Below, in pieces: positions 17,757 through 28,300 of a stretch of DNA of 64,000 nt. Source of the stretch: Belnapia sp. F-4-1 (GTDB taxonomy: Bacteria; Pseudomonadota; Alphaproteobacteria; Acetobacterales; Acetobacteraceae); contig NZ_KN676113.1 of assembly GCF_000802185.1 (NCBI RefSeq), forward strand, positions 2,066,819 through 2,130,818, given 5' to 3'. Position numbers and translations under genes: made by a program. Under the pieces are notes generated by a model that worked only from the letters and a program-made list of their open reading frames with translations, searched no databases and was not told the DNA's origin. The stretch's first letter is position 1. Each line of letters begins with the position of its first letter.

Positions 17757-18469
17757 GCGAGGCCTTGCTCAGGGCCGAGGGCGTCGGCAAGCGCTTCGGC
17801 GGCTTCACCGCGTTGCATGCGGTTGATCTCGAATTGCGCGCGGGCGAGCGGCTGGGGCTGATCGGGCCGAACGGCTCCGGCAAGTCCACCTTCGTCAACT
17901 GCATCTCGGGCGACTTCGCTGCCCATGACGGGCGGGTGAGCCTCGGCGGCCAGGCGCTCGACGGGCTGAAGCCGCATCGCCGGGCGCGGCTCGGCCTGGC
18001 GCGCACCTTCCAGCTGCCGCAGCCCTTCGGCAGCCTCTCCGTGCTGGAGAACGTGCGGGTGCCGGTGCTCTTCGCCGGGCAGGCGGGCTCGGCGACCGCG
18101 CGGGCGATGCAGTGCCTGGAGCAGGTCGAGATGGCCGGCAAGGCGGATTGCCTGCCGCGCGAGCTGACCCAGGTGGAGTTGCGCCGGCTGGAGCTGGCGC
18201 GCGCCATCGCGCTCGAGCCCAAGCTGCTGATCGCCGACGAGGCGATGGCCGGGCTTTCCAATGCCGAGGTCGACCAGATCCTCGCCCTGCTGTTCCGGCT
18301 GAACGCGGCGGGTACGGCGATCATCATGATCGAGCACATCATGCGGGCGGTGACGGCCTTCGCCGAGCGGCTGGTCGTCTTCGTCGCCGGCCGCAAGATC
18401 GCCGATGGCACACCGCGCGAGGTGCTGGCCCTGCAGGAGGTGGAGGACGCCTATCTTGGCCGGCAATAG
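17753..18469 (+). CDS. livG: ABC transporter ATP-binding protein, LivG family, with unusual signature motif
   Basis: A 238-residue nucleotide-binding subunit. Walker A is GPNGSGKST, the Q-loop region is ARTFQLPQPF, and the switch His is present in IMIEHIMRA. The ABC signature, usually LSGGQ or LAYGD in this family, reads LTQVE (in RELTQVELRRLELARA), and Walker B is LLIADEAMAGLS, with Ala instead of Pro after the catalytic Glu. The catalytic residues are otherwise intact, so ATP hydrolysis at the site using its Walker A is expected, while the site built from its signature may be weaker. The start at ATG 17753 overlaps livM. Confidence 0.9.
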   Translation: MSEALLRAEGVGKRFGGFTALHAVDLELRAGERLGLIGPNGSGKSTFVNCISGDFAAHDGRVSLGGQALDGLKPHRRARLGLARTFQLPQPFGSLSVLENVRVPVLFAGQAGSATARAMQCLEQVEMAGKADCLPRELTQVELRRLELARAIALEPKLLIADEAMAGLSNAEVDQILALLFRLNAAGTAIIMIEHIMRAVTAFAERLVVFVAGRKIADGTPREVLALQEVEDAYLGRQ

Positions 18470-19190
18470 CCTCGAGATCGCCGGCCTCGATGCCGGCTAC
18501 GGCGCGGTGCGGGTGCTGCAGGGCGTCTCGCTCAGCGTGCCGGCGGGGCAGACGGTGGTGCTGCTCGGCACCAACGGCAACGGCAAGACGACCCTGATGC
18601 GCAGCATCATGGGCCAGATCCGCGCGACGGCGGGCCGCATCCGCGCCAGCATCGAGGGGCGGCAAACGGAGCTCGTCGGCCTCTCGCCCGAGCAGGTGGT
18701 GGAACTCGGCATCGTGCTGGTGCCGGAGGGGCGGCGGCTCTTCCCCCGGCTCACCGTCGAGCAGAACCTCCGCCTCGGCGCCTACCGGGCGACGGCGCGG
18801 GCGGCGATGGGGGAGAACCTCGCCCTCTGCTACGAGCTTTTTCCCCGCCTGGCTGAGCGCCGCGCGCAGCTCGTCGGCAGCATGAGCGGGGGCGAGCAGC
18901 AGATGGTGGCGCTCGGGCGGGCGCTGATGTCGGCGCCGCGCATCCTGCTGGTGGACGAGCCTTCGGTCGGCCTCGCGCCGATCCTGGTGGCGCGGACCAT
19001 GGAGATGATCTCCGAGATGAAGGCGCGGCTCGGCCTCACCGTGCTGATGGCGGAGCAGAATTTCCATCAGGCCGTCCGCATCGCCGACCGCGGCTACGTC
19101 ATCGTCCACGGCCATATCGCATTCGAAGGCGAGAGCGCCGCGGCGCTGCACGACAACGACCTGGTGCGGCAGGTCTATCTCGGGCTGTAG
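18456..19190 (+). CDS. livF: ABC transporter ATP-binding protein, LivF family
   Basis: A 244-residue nucleotide-binding subunit partnering LivG. Walker A is GTNGNGKTT, the signature is canonical (MSGGEQQMVALGRAL), Walker B is ILLVDEPSVGL, and the switch position is Gln in MAEQNFHQA, as is normal for LivF proteins. No ATG fits; TTG 18456 is preceded by a strong GGAGGTGGAGG run and overlaps the livG end by 14 bases, so it is taken as the start. It ends the transporter operon, one base before the convergent DUF2237 gene. Confidence 0.9.
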   Translation: MAGNSLEIAGLDAGYGAVRVLQGVSLSVPAGQTVVLLGTNGNGKTTLMRSIMGQIRATAGRIRASIEGRQTELVGLSPEQVVELGIVLVPEGRRLFPRLTVEQNLRLGAYRATARAAMGENLALCYELFPRLAERRAQLVGSMSGGEQQMVALGRALMSAPRILLVDEPSVGLAPILVARTMEMISEMKARLGLTVLMAEQNFHQAVRIADRGYVIVHGHIAFEGESAAALHDNDLVRQVYLGL

Positions 19191-19191
19191 G

Positions 19192-19605
19192 TCAGTCCGA
19201 TACGGCGTGCGCCTTCAGGTCCTCCAGCGCGCAGAGTTCGAGCGTCGCCACATGCGTCGCCTCCAGCAGCACGCGCGGCGCGACGCCCGCTTGCCGCGCC
19301 TGTTCCCAGCGCGCGGCGCAAAGGCACCAGCGGTCGCCCGGCTTCAGCCCGGGGAAGCCGTATTGCGGCACCGGCGTCGAGAGGTCGTTGCCGCAGGTCC
19401 GGGAGAAGGCGAGGAAGGCCGCCGTCACCTCGACGCAGACGGTGTGCAGGCCGCGATCCTCGACGCCGGTGTTGCAGCAGCCGTCGCGGTAGAAGCCGGT
19501 CAGCGGCGCGACCGAGCAGGGCAGCAGCGGCCCGCCCAGCACATTGGTGGAGGAGGGCTGGCCCTTGGGTGGCCAGCGTCCTGGCCCCATTCCGCCATCC
19601 GGCAT
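19192..19605 (-). CDS. DUF2237 family protein
   Basis: A 137-residue conserved protein of unknown function. The family pattern is clear: NVLGGPLLPCS, LTGFYRDGCCNTG, HTVCVEVTAAFL, GNDLSTP, and YGFPGLKPGDRWCLCAARW, with several invariant cysteines (CC, VC, CLC) that could bind metal or form a redox site. No signal peptide is seen, so it is likely cytosolic. A GGGAGAG sequence precedes ATG 19605. It shares no obvious functional context with its neighbours. Confidence 0.88.
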   Translation of the reverse strand: MPDGGMGPGRWPPKGQPSSTNVLGGPLLPCSVAPLTGFYRDGCCNTGVEDRGLHTVCVEVTAAFLAFSRTCGNDLSTPVPQYGFPGLKPGDRWCLCAARWEQARQAGVAPRVLLEATHVATLELCALEDLKAHAVSD

Positions 19606-19718
19606 CGACGACTCTCCCTGCAACGCGTTGTGATTGCCCGGCCCCTGGCGCCGGGGCGGCGACTCTGCGCCGGATCGCCGGGCGCCGTCCACAAGCTTGG
19701 GCGTGACGCCGGGGCGCC

Positions 19719-21878
19719 TCAGTGCGGCTCCAGCCTGATGGCTTCCAGGCCCAGGCCGCGCTGGTGGTCATCGATCGCGCCGCCATCTGCCTGCGGCACC
19801 ACGAGGCGCAGGGTGAGGAGGCCGTCCTCCACGGCTTCCGGCGGCACGGCGACGGTGATGCCCTCGCTCGCGGTGACCGCCTTCCGGGCAAGCTCGCGTT
19901 TGCCCGCCGCGACGATCACCGTCCGGCCTGGCGCCGCCGGCCCGCGCAGCTGCAGGGTCAGGCTCGCCGTCTCTTCACGATCCGCGGGCATGGGCAGGAC
20001 CAGCTCGGCCTCGTTGGCGGTAAAGCGGACGCCCCAGCGCTCCGGCATCGACCAGCCCGTGCCGAGTAGCCGGATGCCGTCCTCGCCCGCGGCGAAGGAC
20101 CGCTCCACCCCCGGCTGCAAGGGCGGGGGAGGGGCCGGCGGGGGCTGGATGAAGCCGGCGATGAGGGCAGGGTCTCCGCAGGCCAGCCCCATCTCGAAGC
20201 CACGGCAGGAGGCCTCAGCGGCCGCGCGCAGCAGCAGGGCCTCCGGCCATTGGCCGGCAAGGAAGACATGCAGCCCGTCGCGGTCCCGCAGCCCCGCCAG
20301 CGCGTCCCGACGGGCGGCCTCGCAGCTCCGTCCGCCGGTCAGCCGCGTGATCGGCCCGCCCTCGACGCGCATCCCGGCCCGCATCGCTGCCATGGCGAAT
20401 TGCGAGAAGTCGAGGGGCCAGGCGCCCGGGCGCGTGCAGGCCAGCGGCGGATGCAGCGTCGCGGTGCGGCCTTTCAGCGCGGGATGCCGCAGCGGCGCCG
20501 GGTCGAAAGCCGCCGGCATCGGCGCGTGGAAGGTCGTTCGCAGCATCCGGTCCAGCTGCGCCAAATCGGCCGCCTGCAGGACGACAAGGCCCGCCAGCAT
20601 CGCGCCCACCGCCTGCCGGTGCCGGGCCCGCGCGAGTGCCGCCAGCGCCAGCACCGGCAGCAGATAGGCCAGCGGCCAGAAGAAGCGCCCGGAGGCCCGG
20701 AGCTGGCTCACCAGATTATCCAGGCCGCGGGGCAGGGGGATGGCGGGCAGCGCGGTACCACCGACGAAGACGCGGGTGCTCAGCGCGAAGAGCAGGCAGC
20801 CGAGCAGCACCAGGCCGAGCGGCAGGGCCGCACGCCCAAGGCCGGGCGGCGCCTGCATCCGATGGCGCGCCAGGTGCAGCGCCGCGGCGGCCAGCAGCAG
20901 CAGGATGCCGAGGCCAAGATAGTTGAAGCCCTCATACTGGCCGCCCGTGGCATCGAGGATGCCATTCGCCACCGGCCCCGCCGGCCATGTGCCGAACAGG
21001 CCGGAGAGCTGCGGCACGACCGGGCTCAGCAGGTTCATCGAGAAGTAGCCGAAGCCGGTCGGCGCCCCGTTCTCCGTCCGGTAGCCGAGCAGCCAGGCCG
21101 CGAGCACGGAACTCGCCAGGAAGGCGCCGAAGCCGAGTCCGCCGCGCAGGAGGGAGCCGAGGGCAGGCCGCCGCGCGGCATCGGCGAGGAGGCCGCCGAG
21201 CGCGAGTGCCGCCACCATGGCCCAGAGATAGGCATGCAGCCCGATCACCAGGAAGCCGAGCGCCGCGAAGCCGGCAATGACCGCCACGGAGACCCCACGC
21301 CGCACCGCCTGCACGGCCAGCGCCAGGGCCACCAGCAAGGTCCAGTGCGAGGCCAGCGCCAGGTGGTGCATGTGCAGGCGCAGGATCCAGGCCGGCAGGA
21401 ATGAGGCGAAGGCGATGCCCGCCAGCAGCACTTCCCAGCGCCGGATGCCTGCGGCCCGCAGCAGGGCCAGCGCCGCGACCGGCTGCAGCACGAAGCCGAG
21501 CAGGATGCAGAGGCCCATCGGCGCGACCGTGTCCGCGGAGAGGCCGAGTGCCTTCAGCACCACCACCAGCCAGGGCATGCTGTCGGTGTAGACGATGGGC
21601 AAGGGTTCGCCGGCCGAGAGCAGCGCGGTCGCCGAGAGCGGGAAGCGCCAAACGTCGCGCAGCAACGCCTCGGCGCCGATCGTGGCCATCGCCAGGTCGC
21701 CGGGCGGCCGCTGCCAGAAGGCGTCGCCCGCCGTTGCCAGGCCGAGGCGCAGCAGCACCGTGCCATGGGCCAGGCCGAAGAGCGCCGCCAAGATCACCTG
21801 CAGCCAGGCCGGCATCCGGTCGGCGCGACTTGCGGCGGTTGCGTGTCCTGGCTGGGGCAATGGGCTCGCGCTCCTCAT
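19719..21878 (-). CDS. Large multi-spanning membrane protein, DUF6311-like
   Basis: A 719-residue inner-membrane protein with about ten to twelve hydrophobic helices in the first 460 residues and a soluble, beta-rich C-terminal part (about 480-719). The N-terminal helix contains GLAHGTVLLRLG, an extracytoplasmic stretch YTDSMPWLVVVLKALG follows, and RLHMHHLALASHW lies near residues 175-190. The arrangement recalls DUF6311 and GT-C-like polysaccharide membrane enzymes, in which acidic residues in the first loop are catalytic, but no diagnostic motif was confirmed. No glycan synthesis genes flank it. Confidence 0.6.
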   Translation of the reverse strand: MRSASPLPQPGHATAASRADRMPAWLQVILAALFGLAHGTVLLRLGLATAGDAFWQRPPGDLAMATIGAEALLRDVWRFPLSATALLSAGEPLPIVYTDSMPWLVVVLKALGLSADTVAPMGLCILLGFVLQPVAALALLRAAGIRRWEVLLAGIAFASFLPAWILRLHMHHLALASHWTLLVALALAVQAVRRGVSVAVIAGFAALGFLVIGLHAYLWAMVAALALGGLLADAARRPALGSLLRGGLGFGAFLASSVLAAWLLGYRTENGAPTGFGYFSMNLLSPVVPQLSGLFGTWPAGPVANGILDATGGQYEGFNYLGLGILLLLAAAALHLARHRMQAPPGLGRAALPLGLVLLGCLLFALSTRVFVGGTALPAIPLPRGLDNLVSQLRASGRFFWPLAYLLPVLALAALARARHRQAVGAMLAGLVVLQAADLAQLDRMLRTTFHAPMPAAFDPAPLRHPALKGRTATLHPPLACTRPGAWPLDFSQFAMAAMRAGMRVEGGPITRLTGGRSCEAARRDALAGLRDRDGLHVFLAGQWPEALLLRAAAEASCRGFEMGLACGDPALIAGFIQPPPAPPPPLQPGVERSFAAGEDGIRLLGTGWSMPERWGVRFTANEAELVLPMPADREETASLTLQLRGPAAPGRTVIVAAGKRELARKAVTASEGITVAVPPEAVEDGLLTLRLVVPQADGGAIDDHQRGLGLEAIRLEPH

Positions 21879-21942
21879 CGGCCGGACGGTTTAACCGTCG
21901 GCGATGGCGGCGCGGCAAGACGCGATCTGGTCAGGAGAATGT

Positions 21943-21970
21943 GGGCGCCGCAGCCCCTGCTGCGGCGCCC
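21943..21970 (-). terminator. Hairpin downstream of pckA
   Basis: Perfect 11-base arms (21943-21953 and 21960-21970, GGGCGCCGCAG paired with CTGCGGCGCCC) around a six-base loop, starting seven bases after the pckA stop. No T-run follows, so it may be a processing or stabilising hairpin rather than a strict intrinsic terminator. Confidence 0.55.
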
Positions 21971-21976
21971 GTTGCG

Positions 21977-23572
<1,596 letters not shown>

Positions 23573-23728
23573 GCAGTGTCTTCTCCGGTTCGTTACTGGC
23601 GAGGGGCAGCCGGGCCCCTTCGGGACGAGGCACCGCCATGGGGCCTCTATCCGCCGTGTCTTTGCTTAAATTAAGGCGCGATGACAGGTCCGGTCAACGC
23701 GATCCGCCGCACATTGGCGCCAGTTTTC

Positions 23729-24454
23729 CTAACCTGTGCGCGAGCGGCCCTCGCGCGCCGCGCGCACCAGTTCTGCCCGCACGCCACCCGGATCGGCCAC
23801 CGGGGCGCCGAAGGCGAGGCGGCGGACCTCCTCGCCGGCGGCAAGGTCGGCGCCGTCCACATCGACCGCAGCCATGCGCCACTCGCCGGGCGCGCCTCCA
23901 AGCAGGCCAGTGGCGATGGCCGCGATGGCATCGGCGTGGTCGGCATTCACATGGACGATGATGTCCGCCGCCGCGGCCTCGATCGCCGCCACCGCCCCGG
24001 GCGCAGGCATCAGGTCGGCCAGGCGGATGCGATGGGCGCGGGCGAAGCCGCCGACCAGCAGCGCCCCGCCCGGCCGGATGCGCCAAAGGGCGAAGTCGCC
24101 GAAATCGGCATACATCGCCGCATAGGGGTGCTTCGCCAGCCAGCGGGCCTTGAGCGCGGGCACTTCTGGCTCCGGCACCGGCTCTGCGAGGCCGGTCAGC
24201 GTCACCCGCGGCGCGGTCTGCGGGTTCGCGCTCTCCGGCGTGCCGCTGACCAGCAGGGCGCAGCGCGGTTCCGCCCGGAGCTGGCGGGTATGCTCGGAGA
24301 GGGAGGAGAGCAGCAGCAGCGGCGCCCCGTCCGGCGCCGTCCCCGGTGTCACCAGGCTGGCGAAAGGCTGGCCCTCGGCCGCCGTCGCCAGGGTGGCCGC
24401 CGCGGCGGCGCGAAGCAGGCAGCGGGCCTCGAAGCCCAGGTTTTCCGTCCCCAT
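23729..24454 (-). CDS. Pyridoxamine-phosphate-oxidase-like / HugZ-type haem-utilisation family protein
   Basis: A 241-residue two-domain protein. The first 150 residues form a split-barrel flavin-binding domain (GFEARCLLRAAAAATLATAAEGQPFASLVTP and PRCALLVSGTPESANPQTAPRVTLTG), and the last 80 residues resemble a DUF2470 domain (IVHVNADHADAIAAIATGLLG), a combination typical of the HugZ and general stress families. It could bind flavin or haem; PNPOx activity is not implied. ATG 24454 follows GGGATCGCGTG; an in-frame GTG-type start at 24481 is less likely. It is divergent from chvI with about 80 bases between them. Confidence 0.8.
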   Translation of the reverse strand: MGTENLGFEARCLLRAAAAATLATAAEGQPFASLVTPGTAPDGAPLLLLSSLSEHTRQLRAEPRCALLVSGTPESANPQTAPRVTLTGLAEPVPEPEVPALKARWLAKHPYAAMYADFGDFALWRIRPGGALLVGGFARAHRIRLADLMPAPGAVAAIEAAAADIIVHVNADHADAIAAIATGLLGGAPGEWRMAAVDVDGADLAAGEEVRRLAFGAPVADPGGVRAELVRAAREGRSRTG

Positions 24455-24537
24455 CACGCGATCCCGTCCGGGTTGTGCCACAATGCCACCCTATATGGAG
24501 CGTCTGACCCTACGGACGAGCCGGCGGAGACCCGACC

Positions 24538-25239
24538 ATGCCAGCCACGATCGCCCTGGTGGACGACGACCGCAACATCCTCACCTCCGTCTCCATGACC
24601 CTGGAGCAGGAGGGCTTCACCGTGCGCACCTATACGGATGGGGAGAGCGCCCTGCAGGGCCTGCTCGCCCGTCCGGCGGACCTCGCGGTGCTCGACATCA
24701 AGATGCCGCGCATGGACGGGATGGAACTGCTCCAGCGCCTCCGCCAGCGCAGCGCCATGCCGGTGGTCTTCCTCACCTCCAAGGACGAGGAGGTGGACGA
24801 GCTGATGGGGCTCCGCCTCGGCGCGGACGACTACATCACCAAGCCCTTCAGCCAGCGCCTGCTGCTGGAGCGCATCCGCGCCCTGCTCCGCCGCAACGAG
24901 GCGAGCCGGGCGGAGGGCAGCGGCACGCCGGCCGGCGGCGTCATCGTCCGCGGCGACCTGGTGCTCGACGAGACCAAGCACACCTGCCACTGGAAGGGCA
25001 CCGACATCCAGCTCACCGTCACCGAATTCCTGCTGGTGAAGGCCCTGGCGCTGCGCCCCGGCATGGTGAAGAACCGTGACCAGCTGATCGACGCCGCCTA
25101 TGGCGAGAACATCTATGTCGACGACCGCACCATCGACAGCCATGTGAAGCGGGTACGGAAGAAGTTCCGCCAGGCCGACGACGACTTTGCCCAGATCGAG
25201 ACGCTCTACGGCATCGGCTACCGCTACAAGGAAAGCTAG
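24538..25239 (+). CDS. chvI: OmpR-family response regulator ChvI
   Basis: A 233-residue two-component regulator. The receiver has the acidic pair in ALVDDDRNI, the phospho-acceptor Asp about 53 in [13 protein letters not shown], Thr/Ser in FLTSKDE and Lys in [10 protein letters not shown]; the C-terminal winged helix includes [25 protein letters not shown] and [14 protein letters not shown]. The near-invariant opening [23 protein letters not shown] is typical of ChvI, which controls cell envelope, acid and central carbon responses, including pckA, in rhizobia. Its usual partner kinase gene chvG does not follow; a palindromic element and a convergent hybrid kinase do. The TAG stop coincides with the element's edge. 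Confidence 0.93.
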   Translation: MPATIALVDDDRNILTSVSMTLEQEGFTVRTYTDGESALQGLLARPADLAVLDIKMPRMDGMELLQRLRQRSAMPVVFLTSKDEEVDELMGLRLGADDYITKPFSQRLLLERIRALLRRNEASRAEGSGTPAGGVIVRGDLVLDETKHTCHWKGTDIQLTVTEFLLVKALALRPGMVKNRDQLIDAAYGENIYVDDRTIDSHVKRVRKKFRQADDDFAQIETLYGIGYRYKES

Positions 25240-25336
25240 AGCGTGATCGCCGGAGGTTGGCACGACCGAAGGCGCCAATCACGCGACCAGGCAACAGGCT
25301 AGACCAAGCACCGCGATCCGGTGACCGCGCTCCCTG
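25238..25336. repeat. Palindromic intergenic element, copy C
   Basis: About 100 bases fill the gap between the convergent chvI and hybrid kinase genes. The left end AGAGCGTGATC pairs with AATCACGC (25241-25247 with 25278-25284), a linker GACCAGGCAACAGGCT follows, and a second stem uses CACCG/CGGTG around 25310-25324. The layout (left stem, CAACAGGCT linker, right stem, ends resembling AGAGC and GCTC) parallels copy B at 33570-33673, although the sequence is more diverged. It could also end transcription from both sides. Confidence 0.5.
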
Positions 25337-25340
25337 GTTT

Positions 25341-28300
25341 TTAGCCCGCCTGCCGGGGCAGGGCGCCGCCGCGCGGTGCCTGGCCCTCCAGGGCGAGGCG
25401 AAGGGCGGCGCGCAACTCGGCCAGGTCGAAGGGCTTGCGCAGCAGTATGCCTTCGTCGGCCGGCCGCGCATCCGTCCCCGCATAGCCGGTCATGATCAGC
25501 ACGCGCAGGCCGGGATGCAGGGCGCGCGCCCGCAATGCCAGCTCGCCGCCGGCCATCCCTGGCATGGCATGGTCGCTCAGCAGAAGGTCGAAGCGCGCAT
25601 CGCCGCGCAGCAGGTGCAGCGCCTCCCGGCCGCTTTCCGCATCGACGACGTGATGGCCGAGTTCGCGCAGCATGGCGGCGATGGAGGTGCGCACCTGCGG
25701 GTCGTCATCCACCAGCAGCACCGTCCGGCCGCCGGACCCGGTTCCCTCCTCCCCGGCACCCGGATCGGGCGCCGGCTCCAGCGCGGGGCGGCCGTGCGCC
25801 CGCGGCAGCACCAGCCGCACCAGCGTGCCCTCGCCGACCCGGCTCTCGACCGCGACCTCGCCGCCGAGCTGGCCGATCGTCCCATGCACCTGGGCGAGGC
25901 CGAGCCCGGTGCCCTTGCCGATACCCTTGGTGGTGAAGAAGGGCTCGAAGACCCGCTTCAGCACCTCGGGCGGCATGCCCGTGCCGGTATCCCGCACTTC
26001 GACCGAAACCCGGTCGCCGCGGCCCGCCGCGCCCGGCACGTTGCGCGTCTCGATCGACAGCTCGCCGCCCTCCGGCATGGCGTCGCGGGCGTTGATGGCG
26101 AGGTTGAGCACGGCGAGTTCCAGCTGCCCGGCATCCGCCATGGCGGGCCACAGCTCCTTGGCGAGGTGGAGCGAGACGCCGATGCGGCCGCCGAGCGTGC
26201 GGTGCAGCAGGTCGCCCATGCCGGACAGCACCCCGTTTAGGTCGGTCGGCCGCGCCTCCAGCCGCTGCCGCCGGGCGAAGGCAAGGAGCTGCGCCGTCAG
26301 CCCGGCGCCGCGACGGGCAGCCTGCATGGCGTTGCGCAGCAGCCGCAGCACCCGCTCATCGTCCACACGCCGCTCCGCCAGGTCGAGCGAGCCGAGGATG
26401 GCGGCGAGCAGGTTGTTGAAGTCATGCGCCACGCCGCCGGTGAGCTGGCCGACCGCCTCCATCTTGCGCGCCTGGTGCGCCTGCTCCTCCGCCTCGCGCC
26501 GCAGCCGGGCGAGGTCCAGATGGGTGCGGATGCGGGCGCGCAGCTCGCGGGCGGAGAAGGGCTTGGCGAGGTAGTCGTCGGCGCCGGCCTCCAACCCCTC
26601 GCTACTTGCCTCCTCGCCGGCACGGGCGGAAAGCACGACCACCGGCAGGGTGCGCAGCGCCGGGTCCGCCCGCACCGCCCGCAGCAGGGCGAGGCCGTCC
26701 ATGCCCGGCATCATCACATCGGTCAGCAGCAGCTCGGCCGGGGCGGCGCGCAGCGCGGCCAGCGCCGCCGCGCCATCCGGCACGGCGACCACCTCATGCT
26801 CCGGCGCGAGCAGCCGGGCGACATAGGCGCGCATGTCCGCATTGTCGTCGGCCAGCATCAGGCGCGCGCGACGGGCCGGCGCCTCCCGCCGCGGCGGCAT
26901 CGGCACCACCTTGGGGTCGGCCGGCGGCGCATCCGCGAACCAGCGCATGGCCTCGGCGACGAAAGGCTCGGCGCCGAGGGCGGTGGAGGGCAGGCGCGGC
27001 GCGGCGCCGATGCGCTCCGGCGGCAGATGCGCATGCCCGGCCGGAATCTCGACGGTGAAGGTGGCGCCTCGCCCCGGCTCGCTGTCCACCGAAACCTGGC
27101 CGCCATGCAGCCCGACCAGCTCCCGCACCAGGGAGAGGCCGATGCCGGAGCCCTCATGCGTCCGGCTGCGGGCACCCTCCACCCGGTGGAAGCGCTCGAA
27201 GACGCGGTCGCGCTGGTCCGCCGGGATGCCGATGCCGGTATCCGCCACGGTGAGGCGGATCGCCGTGCCTTCCTGGCGCAGGCGCACCGCGATCCGTCCC
27301 TCGAAGGTGTGCTTGAGAGCGTTGGAGAACAGGTTGAGGACGACCTTCTCCCAGAGGTCGGGGTCGACATGGGCCGGCTGGGCGAGCGGCGGGCAATCGA
27401 CCTCGAGCCGTAGCCCGGCCCGCTCGATGGCGGAGCGGAAGGCGCCGGCGAGGTCGGCGGTGGCCTGGCCGAGCTCCACCGGCACGAAGCAGGCCTCGGC
27501 GCGGCCGGCCTCGACGCGGGCGAAGTCGAGCAGGGAGTTGACCAGGCGCAGCAGCCGCAACGCATTGCGGCGAACCATGGCCAGTTCCTCCCGCAGCTCC
27601 GGCCCGAGGCCGGGACGGGCGAGCAGGTCCTCCACCGGCCCGAGCATCAGGGTCAGCGGCGTGCGGAACTCGTGCGAGACATTGGCGAAGAAGCGCGTCT
27701 TCGCCCGGTCCAGCTCGGCCAGCGCCTGGGCGCGGCGGCGCTCATCCGCATAGGCCTGCGCGTTGCGGATGATGGCGGCGACCTGCCCGGCCAGCAGGTC
27801 GTGGAAGCCGCGATAGCCCTCATCCAGCGCCCGGGCCGGGTTGATGCCGCAGACCAGCACGCCGAGCGCCTCCGCGCCGCCGCTGCCGGCCAGCGGCAAG
27901 GCGAGGGCGGCCCGCACCGGCTGGCCGAAGGGCCCGCCAATCAACGGGCCGATGCGGGCGGCGGCATCCTCGAGGAGGACGGCCTCGCCTGCGGCGGCGC
28001 GGCCGAGCGGCCAGGCTGCCTCCGCCGTGCCGGAATGCCCCGGCGGCAGCCCCGCCGCGGCGGCGAGGCGGAAGCCCCTCGCCTCGCGCAGGTAGAGCAG
28101 GGCGAAGGGGATGTCGGAGGGGCAGCCGGCGATGGCCTCGCCGATCTCCCGGCAGATCGCCCCGGCGTCGCGCGCCTCGCCCACGCGGGCGGCAATGTCG
28201 CGCTGGAGCTTCAGCCGCCGCTCGACCAGAATCTGCGCCGTGACCTCGCTGCAGACGCAGAGCATGCCGCGGATGCGGCCCTCGTCGTCCTCGACCGCGC

